64,000 nt of DNA from Cherax quadricarinatus (Eukaryota > Arthropoda > Malacostraca > Decapoda > Parastacidae). Below, one piece after another: positions 10,338-21,352 of the stretch. How positions within the stretch are numbered: the stretch's first letter is position 1; each line of letters begins with the position of its first letter. The stretch is from the NCBI RefSeq assembly GCF_038502225.1, contig NC_091293.1, forward strand, positions 11,227,593 through 11,291,592. Direction: 5' to 3'. The position numbers were made by a program, and so were the translations under genes. Under the pieces are notes generated by a model. It ran no database searches. It was not told the origin of the DNA and saw only the letters and a program-made list of their open reading frames with translations.

Positions 10338-12136
10338 GCTCAGTCCTACCCTGTTTAACATCCTTATGCAGGAACTTGTGAGCCTTCCCTTTCATAGTGA
10401 TACACAGCTCTTCAGCTATGCTGATGATCTTGCACTCGTAGTGAATGGGAAAGGCAATTTAGAACGACAGGCTCAGAGCTTTGGACCTAATTACGCAGTC
10501 TTGCAAGGAACTAGGCCTCAAGATCTCGGCCGAGAAATCTCTTGCAATGATGTTCAAGGGACCAGATCCTGTGAATAGATTACGTATTCAGGATATAGAA
10601 CTTGAGTGGACAGGCTCCTACCTGTACTTGGGAATCTACATCGATAAAAAGCTGACCTTTCAGAAACAGGCCGAGTATGTCAGGTCACGTGCTCTACTCA
10701 GACTCAACGCCATGAGAGCCATGACGAGGCACCGTGCAGGGGCAAGCAAAGATGTACTTCGCTTGTACTATATACAAGCTATACGCTCGCTCATTGACTA
10801 CGGTGCACCGGCGTTAGCTCATCTCTTCCCGCAGAGCAGGCAAAGGGTGGAGGTCGTACAAAACCAGGCGATAAGAACTATTCTTGGTGCCCCCATCTGG
10901 ACCAACACAGTATGTCTCAGATCTGAGGCCCGGCTTCTTTCCTTGGCTGACAGAGTAAGATACATAAACGCCTGCAAAGTGGCCACGATTCTGCACCGGC
11001 AGCAAGGTACCCCACTAAGGAGACGGATATTAACAACCATGTCACAAGATCCCACACTCTTCACGTACTACTTCTGGATTCGTTCGTTTTGTGCTGCTGG
11101 GCGGAAGCTGCTGCCTGTACAGCTGCTTTGTGAGAAGAGTTGTGACCTTCCTGTGCTGGGTACCATCCACCACCTCCCTGGCGCCCAGATCCAGCCGGTT
11201 TTCATCATGCAGCTACCCATCTCTAAGTGTCTCTGCAGTCAAGACACCCTCAACAATCATGCTGAGACAAGCATGGCACTGGCAGAGGGAGGCACATGTG
11301 CAGTGTATTTCACAGATGGTTCTGTCGACCCTGACAGGAAGAAAGCAGCAGCTGGACTGTACCACAGTGGTCACACACAAGGCTGGCGACTCCCTGACCA
11401 CTGCACGATCCTTCAAGCTGAGCTGGTGGCGATTCAGCAGGCATTGTCACATGCCCTACGACATCGACTCCGACCTGTCATACATGTTGATTCCACCTCT
11501 GCAATCAATGCCCTCTCACATCCTCAACCACAGGATAATGTTCACCTCATCACATCGATCCTGAGCATAATGACAGCCTTAGAAGTTCAGGGTAATAGAT
11601 CGACATTGAACTGGATCCCCAGCCATGCTGGCATCCGGGGAAATGAGGCGGCAGATGATGCAGCCAAGGCAGCAACAGACTATCCACATGTTGGGATTAC
11701 TGTCCCAATCAGCCTACGACAGACCAAACTGGTGGCTGCCAGAGCCACGAAACTTATGGGGGAGGTCTTAGGTGATACCCCATCTCAACAGTGGTACCGA
11801 GCAGCGACTCAGGGAGAACCCCCTCAATATGATAGAAGCTGGTCCAGAGCGCAGTGTACCGCCATCCATCGGCTTCGTTTGGGCTTTCCCACAGCCAAGA
11901 TGATGGTAGACAAGGCTGAGGAGGAGATGTGCCAGTACTGTCAGCACGTTGTCCAGCGGCCCCTAACACACTATCTTCTAGAGTGCTAAGCTACTGAGAC
12001 ACTCCGCAGGCAACTAGGGGTGATATTCCCTCCCGAAGAGGACCCAGAGATGACTGCGGCCACACTAGTGTACCATGGGGTCAACGAACCATACAAGCTA
12101 TTACCTGTGATAATGACATATCCTCCTCCTCTCTAG
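10338..12136 (+). pseudogene. I-type LINE ORF2, 3' part: RT palm and RNase H
   Basis: RT resumes with LSPTLFNILMQEL and FSYADDLALVV (palm motif C). A single frame change at about 10465-10485 then moves to the frame that runs from about 10481. RNase H follows at 11305-11680: VYFTDGSVDP, ILQAELVAIQQAL, VIHVDSTSAINAL and WIPSHAGIRGNEAADDAAKAA carry the catalytic Asp/Glu/Asp/Asp set. A zinc-knuckle-like CQYCQHVVQRPLTHYLLEC comes at the end. A TAA at 11987-11989 stops it early; the same frame continues open for 48 more codons (ATETLRRQLGVIFPP...) to TAG at 12134-12136, the probable natural end. Confidence 0.85.
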
Positions 12137-12436
12137 TGTCCATAGTTACATATGGTGTCGCTTATGAGATGCACCAGTTGAACTGACCAGAGGGGCGCTT
12201 GAGCGGCATGCGTCGCGTCATTGTGGAAACCTTTCTCCATCGGGAGCCAGAGACGGGTCATCGCAAGATTGGGACCCGTGCCAGGACTATGGTCTTGGCG
12301 AACATTATACATGCATACATGTATGTTAGAAGTGATCAAGGTCCCAGGACCGAAAGGTTTTCTAATAAATATGTCAGTGTTTGCTTACGTGTCTTTCTAA
12401 ACCAACTTGTCGGTATTTATTACCAAGGTTTATACC
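12137..12436 (+). repeat. LINE 3' tail and degenerate PLE-type terminus
   Basis: 12331-12365 has GTGATCA, one A, stem GGTCC-CA-GGACC and GAAA, a hammerhead-like layout with a changed core. TAATAAA follows at 12362-12368 and a GTCGGT...ACC hairpin (GGTA/TACC) at 12412-12424. The order matches the better preserved units. 12137-12330 has no recognisable content and may be LINE 3' UTR. Confidence 0.45.
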
Positions 12437-13045
12437 ATGCCCGTCATCCACTTATACACTTCAATGATATCTCCCCTCATTCTACGCCTCTCCAGAGAGT
12501 GGAGATTTAAGGCTTTAAGTCTATCTTCATACGGGAGGTTCCTTACACAGTAAATCATTTTAGTCATTCTTCTCTGTATGTTCTCTAATGAGTCTGTCCA
12601 TCCTGTAGTAAGGGGACCAAAACTGAGCAGCATAATCTAAATGAGGCCTCACTAGTGATGTATAGAGCTGTAAAATAACTTTTGGACATCTGTTACTTAT
12701 ACTTCTTGAGATAAATCCAAGTAATCTGTTGGCCTTGTTGCGCACACTAAGGCACTGCTGTCTTGGCTTTAGATTTCTGCTTACCATGACTCCCAAGTCT
12801 TTTTCACATTCTGTATGATCAAGCTCTACTTCACCTAGATTATAGCTTCGTGGGTTATTTTCATTACCAAGGGCAAGTACCTTACACTTATCCACATTGA
12901 ACTTCATCTGCCATTTTTCAGACCAAGACATTAATTTGTTCAAATCGTCCTGGAGTTCATTGATATCCTCCTCAGAGTGAATTATACGGCCTATCTTTGC
13001 ATCATCAGCAAACTTACTCATGTCACTAGTAATCCCTTCATCAAG
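12437..13045 (-). pseudogene. CR1 copy A ORF2, C-terminal part
   Basis: Contains SKFADDAKIGRII, WSEKWQMKFNVDKCKVLALG, ECEKDLGVMVSRNLKPRQQCLSVRNKANRLLGFISRS, VRPHLDYAAQFWSPYYRMD and EDRLKALNLHSLERRRMRGDIIEVYKWMTG. This is the RT palm C motif, thumb and C-terminal region of CR1-type ORF2. A frame change lies near 12570-12600. Confidence 0.85.
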
Positions 13046-13127
13046 GTCATTAATGTAAATTAAAATGGTATAAAATACCGACAGGTTGTTAGGTAAGACA
13101 CATATGCAACAGTTAGGTATCTTTATT

Positions 13128-13166
13128 TCGAAACGTTTCGCCTACACAGTAGGCTTCTTCAGTCGA
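13128..13166 (-). ncRNA. hammerhead-like motif, subfamily 1
   Basis: Stem I UCGA/UCGA, core CUGAAGA plus extra A, stem II GCCUAC-UGU-GUAGGC, GAAA-CGUU. AATAAA follows on the same strand. Confidence 0.6.
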
Positions 13167-13447
13167 GTACAGAAAAGTTGATAGAAGCAGAAGATACTTG
13201 AAGACGATGTAGTCGGTCCATCACCCTTAAAGTTTTGAGGTGGTCAGTCCCTCAGTCTGGAGAAGAGCATAGTTCCATAGTATGAAACAATATTGTTTCA
13301 TACTATGGAACTATGAAACAATATTGTTTCATACTATGGAACTATGCTCTTCTCCAGACTGAGGGACTGACCACCTCAAAACTTTAAGGGTGATGGACTG
13401 ATTACATCGTCTTCAAGTATCTTCTGCTTCTATCAACTTTTCTGTAC

Positions 13448-13486
13448 TCGACTGAAGAAGCCTACTGTGTAGGCGAAACGTTTCGA
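13448..13486 (+). ncRNA. hammerhead-like motif, subfamily 1
   Basis: Same structure as 13128-13166, on the opposite arm of the same foldback. Confidence 0.6.
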
Positions 13487-13545
13487 AATAAAGATACCTA
13501 ACTGTTGCATATGTGTCTTACCTAACAACGTCATTAATGTAAATT

Positions 13546-15640
13546 ATGAACAGGAGAGGGCCTAAAACTGATCCTTGTGGAACGCCACTAGTGACTAATC
13601 CCCATTCAGATTTCACTCCATTAATGGTAACTCTCTGCTTTCTATTGGTAAGCCATGCCTCAATCCATGCTAGAACTTTACCTCCTATACCATGAGCTGG
13701 CACTTTTCTTAAGAGTCTCTTGTGAGGTACTCTGTCGATGGCTTTACTAAAATCCAAAAACAATATCATATTCCTTATCACTGTCAACTGCCTCAAATGT
13801 TCTATTGAAGAACGTCAGTAAGTTTGTCAGGCAGGAACGACCTCTCGTGAATCCATGCTGAGATTCATTTATCAAGTTATGCTCTTCAAGGTGACTTCTG
13901 ATAATGTCAGCTATAATTGATTCTAATAATTTGCCCACTATAGATGTCAGGCTTATTGGACGGTAATTTGAAGGAGTGGACTTATCCCCTGATTTGAATA
14001 TAGGAACCACATTAGCCATCTTCCACAACTCTGGCACAACACCGGTAAGGATGGACGCATTGAATACACTCGTTAATGGCTGACTAAGCTCCATCTTGCA
14101 TTCCTTAAGTACCCTGGAAAACATCTCATCGGGTCCCGGGGACTTATTTTGTTTCAGTTTGTCTATCTGTTTAATAACCATGTCCCTCGTGACAGTAATA
14201 TTAGTTAACTTAAATTCATCAGGAACTAAATAATTGTTAATCACTGGAATCTCATTTACATCTTCCTGTGTAAGAACTGACAAAAAATAGTCATTAAATA
14301 AGGAACACATTTCCAGTTCATTATCGGTCAGCTGTCCATTCCCAGTTTTCAGAGTCCTACTTTTTCCTTCACCTTCGTCCTATACACTTGAAAGAACCCC
14401 TTTGGATTAGTCTTGGATTCATTAGCAACTCTAATTTCATAGTCACGTTTAGCCTTTCTAATCGCCTTTTTTACTTCTCTTTTAAGCTGAACATATTGGT
14501 CAGTAAGGTTAACCTCTCCTCTTCTGATGCGCCTATAAATTCCCCTTTTCTCCCCTAATAGATGCTTTAGCCTCCTGTTAACCCATTTGGGATCGTTATT
14601 ATTAGACCTAATTTCTCTCTGGGGAATGTATATACTCTGGGCACTGTGTACATTATTAAGAAAAAAATCATAAAAGCAGATCCCTTCATAATCATAAGTA
14701 TGATTATCGTCAATAAAATCATTAGCTAGATAACCCCAATCAAGATTAGACAGATGTTCCCTAAGTCCATTATAATCGGCAGAACGAAAATCAGGGATTT
14801 TTACTGTATTATCATTATTCTTGCATTCCCAATTAATGCTAAAAGTGATGGATTTGTGATCACTTGCGCCAAGCTCTTCAGTGATCTCCAGATTATTCAC
14901 GAGTGTTTCCTTATTTGACAAGACTAGGTCTAGCAAATTATTACCCCTGGTAGGCTCAGTTACACTGTTTCAGGAAACAGTCCTGAACTGTTTCCATAAA
15001 GTCACTGGACTCTAGATTACCTGTCAAAGAATTCCAGACAATTTGACTAAAGTTAAAAGTCCCCTACTATGACTGTTACTGTGTCCAGAAGCCCTAACAA
15101 TTTCGTCCCAAAGAAATCTCCCTCTATCGTGATCCAAGCCTGGAGGTCGGTATATTACACCTAGAATTAGTTTTTCTTGACCCTCCACTCTACCCAAACA
15201 GACTCTGTTACTGCTCCATCTATTTTTATACCTGTTTTTATGCAACAATTAATATTTTCTCGAACATACAATGCAACTCCTCCCCCCTTCCCATTATATC
15301 TATCCACATTGAACAACTTAAATCCCTGAATATTACACTAAGCAGTCATATCCCGACTCTTTAAATCATACCACGTTTCAGTTAATGCAATGATATCAAA
15401 GTTCCCAGCACACGCTACCAAACGTAGTTCATTAATTTTATTTCTTGCACTTCGACCCTTAGCATAAAATACCATCATATGTTTTTTCTTCTGCACATTT
15501 TTTCTATTCATCTTTGTTTTTACACAATTTCTGAAATTATCATTACCCAGAGTTACTCCATGACAGTTACTATTAAGATTCTTAATATCAGAGCATAAGT
15601 CAATATATCCATACTCATTATTTTTCATTTCTAAACCCAT
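13546..15640 (-). pseudogene. CR1 copy A ORF2, endonuclease and RT part
   Basis: Broken by several frame changes and stops. Endonuclease pieces: ARNKINELRLVACAGNFDIIALTETWYD (15640-15338 frame), LILGVIYRPPGLD and GASDHKSITF. Then the linker region with NDPKWVNRRLKHLLGEKRGIYRR. RT pieces: [67 protein letters not shown] and [18 protein letters not shown]. The order matches the intact copy at 59973-62909. Confidence 0.85.
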
Positions 15641-15654
15641 ACCTCTAACTAATC

Positions 15655-16490
15655 CTAGTTTAAAGTCCTAACAACCCCCTCAACTGAGTTAGCAAAAAAC
15701 CCACACCTGCCCTGGATAAGTGAACCCCATCCCTGGCATACATGTCATTTCGGCCATAGAAGTTGTCCCAGTTGTCAATGGTACTGCATTATCCTTACAG
15801 TGTTTATCCAGCCAACAATTAATACCAATTGCTCTGGACAACCATTCATTACCAACACCTCTTCTTGGCAAAATGCCACATATAACAGGGTGCCCCCCCC
15901 TTCTTCCTAATTACGTCGATAGCTGTCCTGAACTTTCTAACTAAATCCTCACTTCTACGCTTGCCTTCATCATTGCCTCCAGCACTGAGGAAAATAATAG
16001 GATTGATCCCATTACCGTTCATGATACTGTCAAGCCGGCTAACAATGTCCTCCATCCCAGCCCCAGGAAAGCAAACCCTCTGTCTCCTACTCCTGTCCTT
16101 CAAGCAGAATGCCTTATCCATGTATCTAACCTGGCTATCCCCAATAACAACAATATTCTTACCTTTCTTGTTGTCGCTCGTCGTGACGATCCCAGTAGTC
16201 GACTCGCATTCGTCGGGTAGCACCGAGAATGCGTTGGAGGTTTCCACAGGAGTTTCCACAGCAGTCTCTTTATTCTTCATCGTTTCTGGCTTTCCATTCG
16301 TCTTCTTGATCGTCAACTTCGTCGTCCCCTGCTGTCCAGCCACTGACCACGATCCCTTCTTGACCTGAGGACTCGAAACAGGAGGACTACTACGAATCCT
16401 CTTGTTTTCCTCGGTCAATCGCCGTATATCCATCTTCACTACCCTCAATTCTTCCTTAAGTTGCTGGTAAAGTTGCTCGATGGAGGGCAT
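15655..16490 (-). pseudogene. CR1 copy A ORF1 (SGNH esterase), frameshifted
   Basis: Starts MPSIEQLYQQLKEEL (N-terminal coiled coil). It carries IVVIGDSQVRYMD (SGNH block with Ser), then SAGGNDEGKRRSED (GxND block). A one-base insertion in a C run at about 15892-15902 shifts the frame, after which PRRGVGNEWLSRAIGINCW continues in the next frame. The final DGIHLS block is present but further shifted. CR1 ORF1 esterases are known; the role is thought to involve membrane or lipid contact but is unsettled. Confidence 0.85.
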
Positions 16491-16564
16491 CTTGGTTCAG
16501 TCCACGGGGAGCACACAAGACACTTCTTCACAGAGTTAAGTACAGGTCACCACTGAGTTAAGTA

Positions 16565-16744
16565 CAGGTCACTACTCGTGTACTTATCCAACCTAAATTT
16601 GAAACTACCCAAAGTCCCAGCCTCAATAACCCAACTAGTAGACTGTTCCACTCATCAACTACCCTATTTCCAAACCAATACTTTCCTATGTCCTTTCTAG
16701 ATCTAAACTTATCTAATTTAAATCCATTACTGGAAATATAAACA
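16565..16744 (-). pseudogene. CR1 copy B, ORF2 C-terminal end
   Basis: Matches the 3' end of the intact copy at 59990-60150 (residues around DIGKYWFGNRVVDEW...). It ends at the terminus of PLE 2. The rest of copy B resumes at 19023, and about 2 kb of ORF2 is missing between. Confidence 0.75.
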
Positions 16745-16772
16745 CATATGCAGTATAATGTGATCCTTTATT

Positions 16773-16809
16773 GACAATGTTTCACCCACACAGTGGGCTT
16801 TTTCAAGTC
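16773..16809 (-). ncRNA. hammerhead-like motif, subfamily 3 (core altered)
   Basis: Stem I GAC/GUC, core UUGAAAA in place of CUGANGA, stem II GCCCAC-UGU-GUGGGU, then GAAA-CAUU. Pairing is kept with one G-U pair, but C3 and G8 of the hammerhead core are changed, so self-cleavage is not expected. Confidence 0.5.
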
Positions 16810-16987
16810 ACACACAGATCTACCTGGGGTGGAAGGTACGGGAGTATTTATAGTCATGTTCAGAATGTTGAGGTCAAGTGGAGAATGCTGCATCTGATGA
16901 TCTACTGGGTGGCGTTATAGAGTCTTGGGTAGCTTGGCAGGGGTATTGGACAAGTTGTGAGTAGACCTTCTGCAGTGTTCTATGTTC

Positions 16988-18437
16988 TTATGTGGGATAG
17001 CGATGAAGAAGTTTTTTGGCGAGTGGTTCAGCTATGTTATAGAAGCCGTTGTTCTGGTTGAAATTGTTGGTTATAGAGATAAGCGATGATTCCAGGATTC
17101 TTCGGTATTGAGTGTTGTCTTCTGTGGCGATAAGTCTTGAGTTTCTGTAGTTAATTAAATGGTTGTGTGAATTGCGATGTTGTACACAGGCATTCCTTGT
17201 ATCGTCAGTCCTGCTTGCATATTGGTGTTCTGAAATACGTGTTTGGAGGTCTCTTGATGTTTCGCCCACATATAATTTGTTGCAGTCATTACAAGGGATT
17301 ATGTGTACCCTTGCAGAGGATGGAGGTTTGTCCTGTCTACTACTGGTGATGTCCTTGATGGTCGCGGTTGTAGAGGTAGATACTTGGAATGATGTATTGG
17401 AAAAGATGTTGGAAACATGTTTGACAAGGGAGTTGGTGGGGAGGACTATGTATCTCTTCTCGGCAGTGTCTTCTCTGGGTGTGTTGAAGATGTTTAATGC
17501 CCGCCGCCTGCAGTCTCTGATGAAGTGACGAGGATAGTGGAGTTTAGAAAATACTTGTTCAATTACAGTGCATTCTTCCTCAAGGAACTCATTGCTGCAG
17601 ATTCTGAGTGCACGCAGGAAGAAGCCTATAATTACACCACGTTTGGTTTTGGTGTCGTGGTGAGAGTAGAAGTGGAGAAGATCGTTTTGGTTGGTGGGTT
17701 TTCGATAGACTTTAAAACGAAGTTCGTGGTCAGCTTTGCAGAGAAGAACATCAAGGAAAGGAAGAGTGTTGTCGACTTCTTCTTCAAGTGTGAACTGGAT
17801 TGAAGGCTCGACCTGGTTGAGCTTGTCTTGGAGAGCTTGAACGTTGAAGCGTTTAGGAGTAATGAGGAGAATGTCGTCAACATAACGGAGCCAGGTGACA
17901 GACGAAGGAATAATGGTGGAGAAACGTTCGGCTTCTAGATGTTCCATGTATAGGTTCGGCAGGACCGCACTGAGTGGCGAACCCATGAGTAGTCCAAAAG
18001 TCTGCTGAAAGAGGTGATTTTCGAAAGAGAAACACGTAAAGCCAACACATAGTTCAACAAGGTCGATGAAATCGCTGACTGGAATGGGAAGATCTAGTGA
18101 ATCGTCAATTTTCCTGCGCAAGAGATAGATGGCTTGTGTAGTAGGTACTTTGGTGAATAGGGAAGTCACGTCAAGGCTGGAAAGTTTCTTGTTCCTGATG
18201 TTGATGTTGCGAATGCGATTGAGAAGATCACCCGAGTGTTTGAGATGTGCTGGACTGATAGTGCCTAAGAGTTTAGAGAGGTGTTTTGCGAGAATTCCTG
18301 AGAGCTGGTGGGGAGCACTGCCTATTCCCGAGGATATGGGCCTCAGTGGGATACCAGGCTTGTGAGTTTTTGGCAAGCCGTACATTCTGGCAGGTCTGGG
18401 GTTGCTGGGCATGGTGTGCAGAAGTTTCTTCTTCTCA
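16988..18437 (-). CDS. PLE reverse transcriptase with GIY-YIG endonuclease (5'-truncated)
   Basis: About 480 residues are open to a stop at 16988. Motifs in order: MYGLPKTHKPG and PLRPISSGIGSAPHQLSG (fingers), SSLDVTSLFTKVPT (palm A, Asp about 101), FGLLMGSPLSAVLPNLYMEHLE (palm B), WLRYVDDILL (YVDD, about 197-200), FLDVLL (palm D/E region). The C-terminal nuclease is VHIIPCNDCNKLYVGETSRDLQTRISEH with NACVQHRNSHNHLINY. This is the standard PLE layout; PLE RTs are the relatives of telomerase RT. About the first 13 residues of the open frame come from the inverted neighbour. The N-terminal part is lost, so the copy is not functional alone. Confidence 0.9.
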
Positions 18438-19022
18438 TAACTCCTAAACGCTTCAACGTTCAAGCTCTCCAAGACAAGCTCAACCAGGTCGAGCCTTCAA
18501 TCCAGTTCACACTTGAAGAAGAAGTCGACAACACTCTTCCTTTCCTTGATGTTCTGCTCTGCAAAGCTGACCACGAACTTCGTTTTAAAGTCTAACGAAA
18601 ACCCACCAACCAAAACGATCATCTCCACTTCTACTCTCACCACGACACCAAAACCAAACGTGGTGTAATTATAGGCTTCTTCCTGCGTGCACTCAGAATC
18701 TGCAGCAATGAGTTCCTTGAGGAAGAATGCACTATAATTGAACAAGTATTTTCTAAACTCCACTATCCTCGTCACTTCATCAGAGACTGCAGACGGCGGG
18801 CATTAAACATCTTCAACACACCCAGAGAAGACACTGCCGAGAAGAGATACATAGTCCTCCCCACCAACTCCATTGTCAAACATGTTTCCAACATCTTTTC
18901 CAATACATCATTCCAAGTATCTACCTCCACAACCACGACCATCAAGGACATCACCAGTAGTAGACAGGACAAGCCTCCATCCTCTGCAGGGGTACACATA
19001 ATCCCTTGTAATGACTGCAACA
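18438..19022 (+). pseudogene. inverted partial copy of PLE 2
   Basis: Plus strand. It encodes LLITPKRFNVQALQDKLNQVEPSIQFTLEEE through VHIIPCNDCN, the same region as residues 202-397 of PLE 2. A stop at about 18593 (TAT to TAA type change after LRFKV) breaks the frame. It meets PLE 2 head to head at about 18437 and ends at the CR1 sequence at 19023. Confidence 0.85.
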
Positions 19023-19753
19023 ACTAAGTCAAGCAGGTTATTTCCCCTTGTAGGTTCTGTCACAAACTGCTTCAAAAAACAATCCTGAACTACTTTTAAG
19101 AAATCGTATGATTCTAAATTCCCAGTCAAGAAATTCCAATCAATATGACTAAAGTTAAAGTCTCCTAGAATTACTCCATTGTCGTGCCTTGTGGCCTTAA
19201 CAATTTCCTCCCGTAGTAGTCTCCCTTGGTCCCTATCTAAGTTTGGGGGACGGTATATCACTCCTAAAATCAGTGTTTCATGCCCCTCTGAAAATTCTAG
19301 CCAAATAGACTCTGTATGTGTTACTTCAGACTTAATACCCATTTTTATGCAACAGTTCAAGCGATCTCGGACATGCAATGCCACCCCACCCCCCTTTCCG
19401 ATACTTCTATCTACTTGTAATAATTTAAAACCCTGAATATGACATTCCGCAGGCATGTCCTGACTTTTTTAATTAAACCACGTCTCAGTTAAGGCAAATA
19501 CATCAATGTTACCTGCACTAGCAACTAATCTCAACTCGTCCATCTTATTCCCAGCACTACGGCAATTAGCATAATAAACATTGAAAGACTCTCCTTTCTC
19601 TTTACCCTTCCTGCTCATTTCTGTTTTTCTACTAAACCTATCACCCAAAGTCCCTGGCTGTTCAATATCTACCTCGTTCTGCTTATTACTAGTTCCCCTA
19701 GAACTCGTAATATTACTACACTGGGACTTCACTGTTTTCCTGCCAAAACCCAT
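19023..19753 (-). pseudogene. CR1 copy B, ORF2 N-terminal endonuclease part
   Basis: Begins MGFGRKTVKSQCSN at 19753. Endonuclease residues: NKMDELRLVASAGNIDVFALTETWFN, a stop at about 19468, then LILGVIYRPPNLD, GVILGDFNFSHIDWN and TEPTRGNNLLDLV, ending where the PLE begins. It closely matches residues 1 to about 247 of the intact copy. Confidence 0.85.
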
Positions 19754-19767
19754 ACCACTAACTATTC

Positions 19768-20604
19768 CTAGTTTAAAGTCCTAACTGCTACCTCCACTGC
19801 AGTTGCCAGTGCTATCACCCCAGACCTAGATAAGTGAACCCCATCCCTGGCATACATGTCATTTCTGCCTTAGAAGAGGTCCCAGTTGTCAATGAATGTT
19901 ACTGCATTTTCCTTACAGTATTTGTCCAGCCAGCAATTGACACCAACTGCCCTGGACAACCATTCATTTCCAACTCCTCTCCTTGGCAAAATACCACATA
20001 TGACAGGGTTCCCACCCTTACTCTTAATTATTTCTATTGCTGACCTATACCTGCTAATCAGGTCTTCACTCCTACATCTGCCAACATCGTTGCCTCCAGC
20101 ACTGAGACAGATAATAGGATTGCTCCCATTACCTCTCATGATGTCTTCCAGACGGCTAACAATATCCTCAATCCCAGCCAAAGGAAAGCAAACTCTCTGT
20201 CTCCTACTCCTGTCCTTCAAGCAGAACGCCCTATCCATATACCTAACTTGGCTATCCCCAACAACAACAATATTCTTACCTTCCTTGGTGTCGTTCATCG
20301 TGATGTTCCCAGTAGTCGACTCACATTCGTCGGGTAGCACTGAGAATGTATTAGATGTTTCCACAACAGTTTCCACGGCAGTCTCTTTCTTCTTCATCGT
20401 TTCTACCTTTCCATTCGTCTTCTTGATCTTCATCTTCGTTCCCTGCTGTCCAGCCACTGACCAGTTTCCCTTCTTGACCTGAGGACTCAAAACAAGAGGA
20501 CTACTACGAATCTTCTTGTTTTCCTCGGTCAGTCGCCGAATCTCCATCTTCGCCATCCTCAATTCTTCCTTAAGCTGTTGGTAAAGTTGCTCGATGGAGG
20601 GCAT
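19768..20604 (-). pseudogene. CR1 copy B ORF1 (SGNH esterase), nonsense mutation
   Basis: MPSIEQLYQQLKEELRMAKM starts a coiled coil. Then IVVVGDSQVRYMD, SAGGNDVGRCRSED, PRRGVGNEWLSRAVGVNCWLD and FIDNWDLF. A TAA at about 19873 replaces the Tyr codon of the intact copy. GRNDMYARDGVHLS (DxxH block) follows in the same frame to the natural stop at 19768. Confidence 0.88.
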
Positions 20605-20739
20605 CTTGCTTCAATTCGTAGAGAGCGCGCAAACAGGTCTTCACAGAGCTAAGTACACGTCACAACTGCGCAAAAGCCAACTCAATCAGGAGCTACTGCG
20701 CAGCACGTCCGCACGGCCCAATAGCGATGCGAACACTCC

Positions 20740-21338
20740 TGTGGAAACCTCCAATGCATTCTCGGTGCTACCCGACGAATGTGAGTCGACTACTGGGATC
20801 GTCACGACGAACGACAACAAGGAAGGCAAGAATATTGTTGTTGTTGGGGATAGCCAGGTTAGATACATGGACAGGGCATTCTGCTTGAAGGACAGGAGTA
20901 GGAGACAGAGGGTTTGCTTTCCTGGGGCTGGGATGGAGGACATTGTTAGCCAGCTTGACAACATCGTGAACGGTAATGGGATCAATCCTATTATTTGCCT
21001 CAGTGCTGGAGGCAATTATGTAGGCAAGCGTAGAAGTGAGGATTTAGTTAGAAAGTTCAGAACAGCTATAGACATAACTAGGAAGAAGGGGCAGGTGCCC
21101 TGTTATATGTGGCATTTTGCCAAGAAGAGGTGTTGGTAATGAATGGTTGTCCAGAGCAATTGGTATTAATTGTTGGCTGGATAAACACTGTAAGGATAAT
21201 GCAGTACCATTCATTGACAACTGGGACAACTTCTATGGCCGAAATGACATGTATGCCAGGGATGGGATTCACTTATCCAGGGCAGGTGTGGGTTTTCTTG
21301 CTAACTCAGTTGAGGGGGTTGTTAGGACTTTAAACTAG
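20740..21338 (+). pseudogene. CR1 copy C ORF1 (SGNH esterase), 5'-truncated
   Basis: The N-terminal coiled coil is missing. Coding starts near VETSNAFSVLPDE and continues IVVVGDSQVRYMD, SAGGNYVGKRRSED (GxND has become GxNY, losing the conserved Asp). A one-base C insertion at about 21101 shifts the frame, after which PRRGVGNEWLSRAIGINCWLD, FIDNWDNFYGRNDMYARDGIHLS continues to 21338. It lies head to head with copy B; 20630-20740 between them holds only 5'-UTR-like sequence. The same insertion occurs in copy A. Confidence 0.85.
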
Positions 21339-21352
21339 GATTAGTTAGAGGT

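Larger units (their letters stand above)
806..12136 (+). mobile_element. I-type LINE with RNase H, split by an LTR retrotransposon
   Basis: A non-LTR retrotransposon with a gag-like ORF1 and an ORF2 carrying AP endonuclease, RT and RNase H. It is interrupted at 4353-10332 by an LTR element. The RNase H domain after the RT places it with the I/R1/LOA-like branch, not with the CR1 copies elsewhere in the window. It has a frameshift in ORF1, one in the RT after YADD, and a premature stop near the C terminus, so it is dead. The 5' end is set near 806, where homology to the neighbouring PLE stops; the 3' end is placed at the last in-frame stop because no poly(A) tail was recognised. Confidence 0.8.
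13046..13545. mobile_element. foldback hammerhead unit with 16-bp target duplication
   Basis: GTCATTAATGTAAATT occurs at 13046-13061 and again at 13530-13545. Between them lies a 468-bp inverted-repeat unit (13062-13529) interrupting the RT frame of CR1 copy A. The left arm is in minus orientation and the right arm in plus orientation. They meet near 13290-13320 around repeated CAATATTG centres. Each arm carries a hammerhead-like motif. It has no coding capacity, so it is non-autonomous. Confidence 0.85.
12437..16560 (-). mobile_element. CR1-type LINE copy A (decayed)
   Basis: Minus-strand element with ORF1 (16490-15655) and ORF2 (15640 down to 12437), interrupted at 13062-13529 by a foldback unit. 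The 3' end is cut at a PLE-type terminus. The 5' end at about 16534-16560 has two copies of a 22-bp motif (GAGTTAAGTACAGGTCACCA...) that also begins the intact copy at 59820-63990. Confidence 0.85.
16745..18437 (-). mobile_element. Penelope-like element 2
   Basis: A minus-strand PLE with RT plus GIY-YIG ORF, a 3' noncoding region (16987-16810), a hammerhead-like motif (16809-16773), AATAAAGG just downstream, and an end at about 16745. Its 5' end is truncated and abuts an inverted, partial copy of the same PLE at 18438. It lies inside CR1 copy B. Confidence 0.85.

Noticed and set aside
12331..12365. Counting GTGATCA-A-GGTCC-CA-GGACC-GAAA as an intact hammerhead
   Set aside because: The stem is perfect but the core differs at C3 and G8, and stem I was not found; treated as degenerate.
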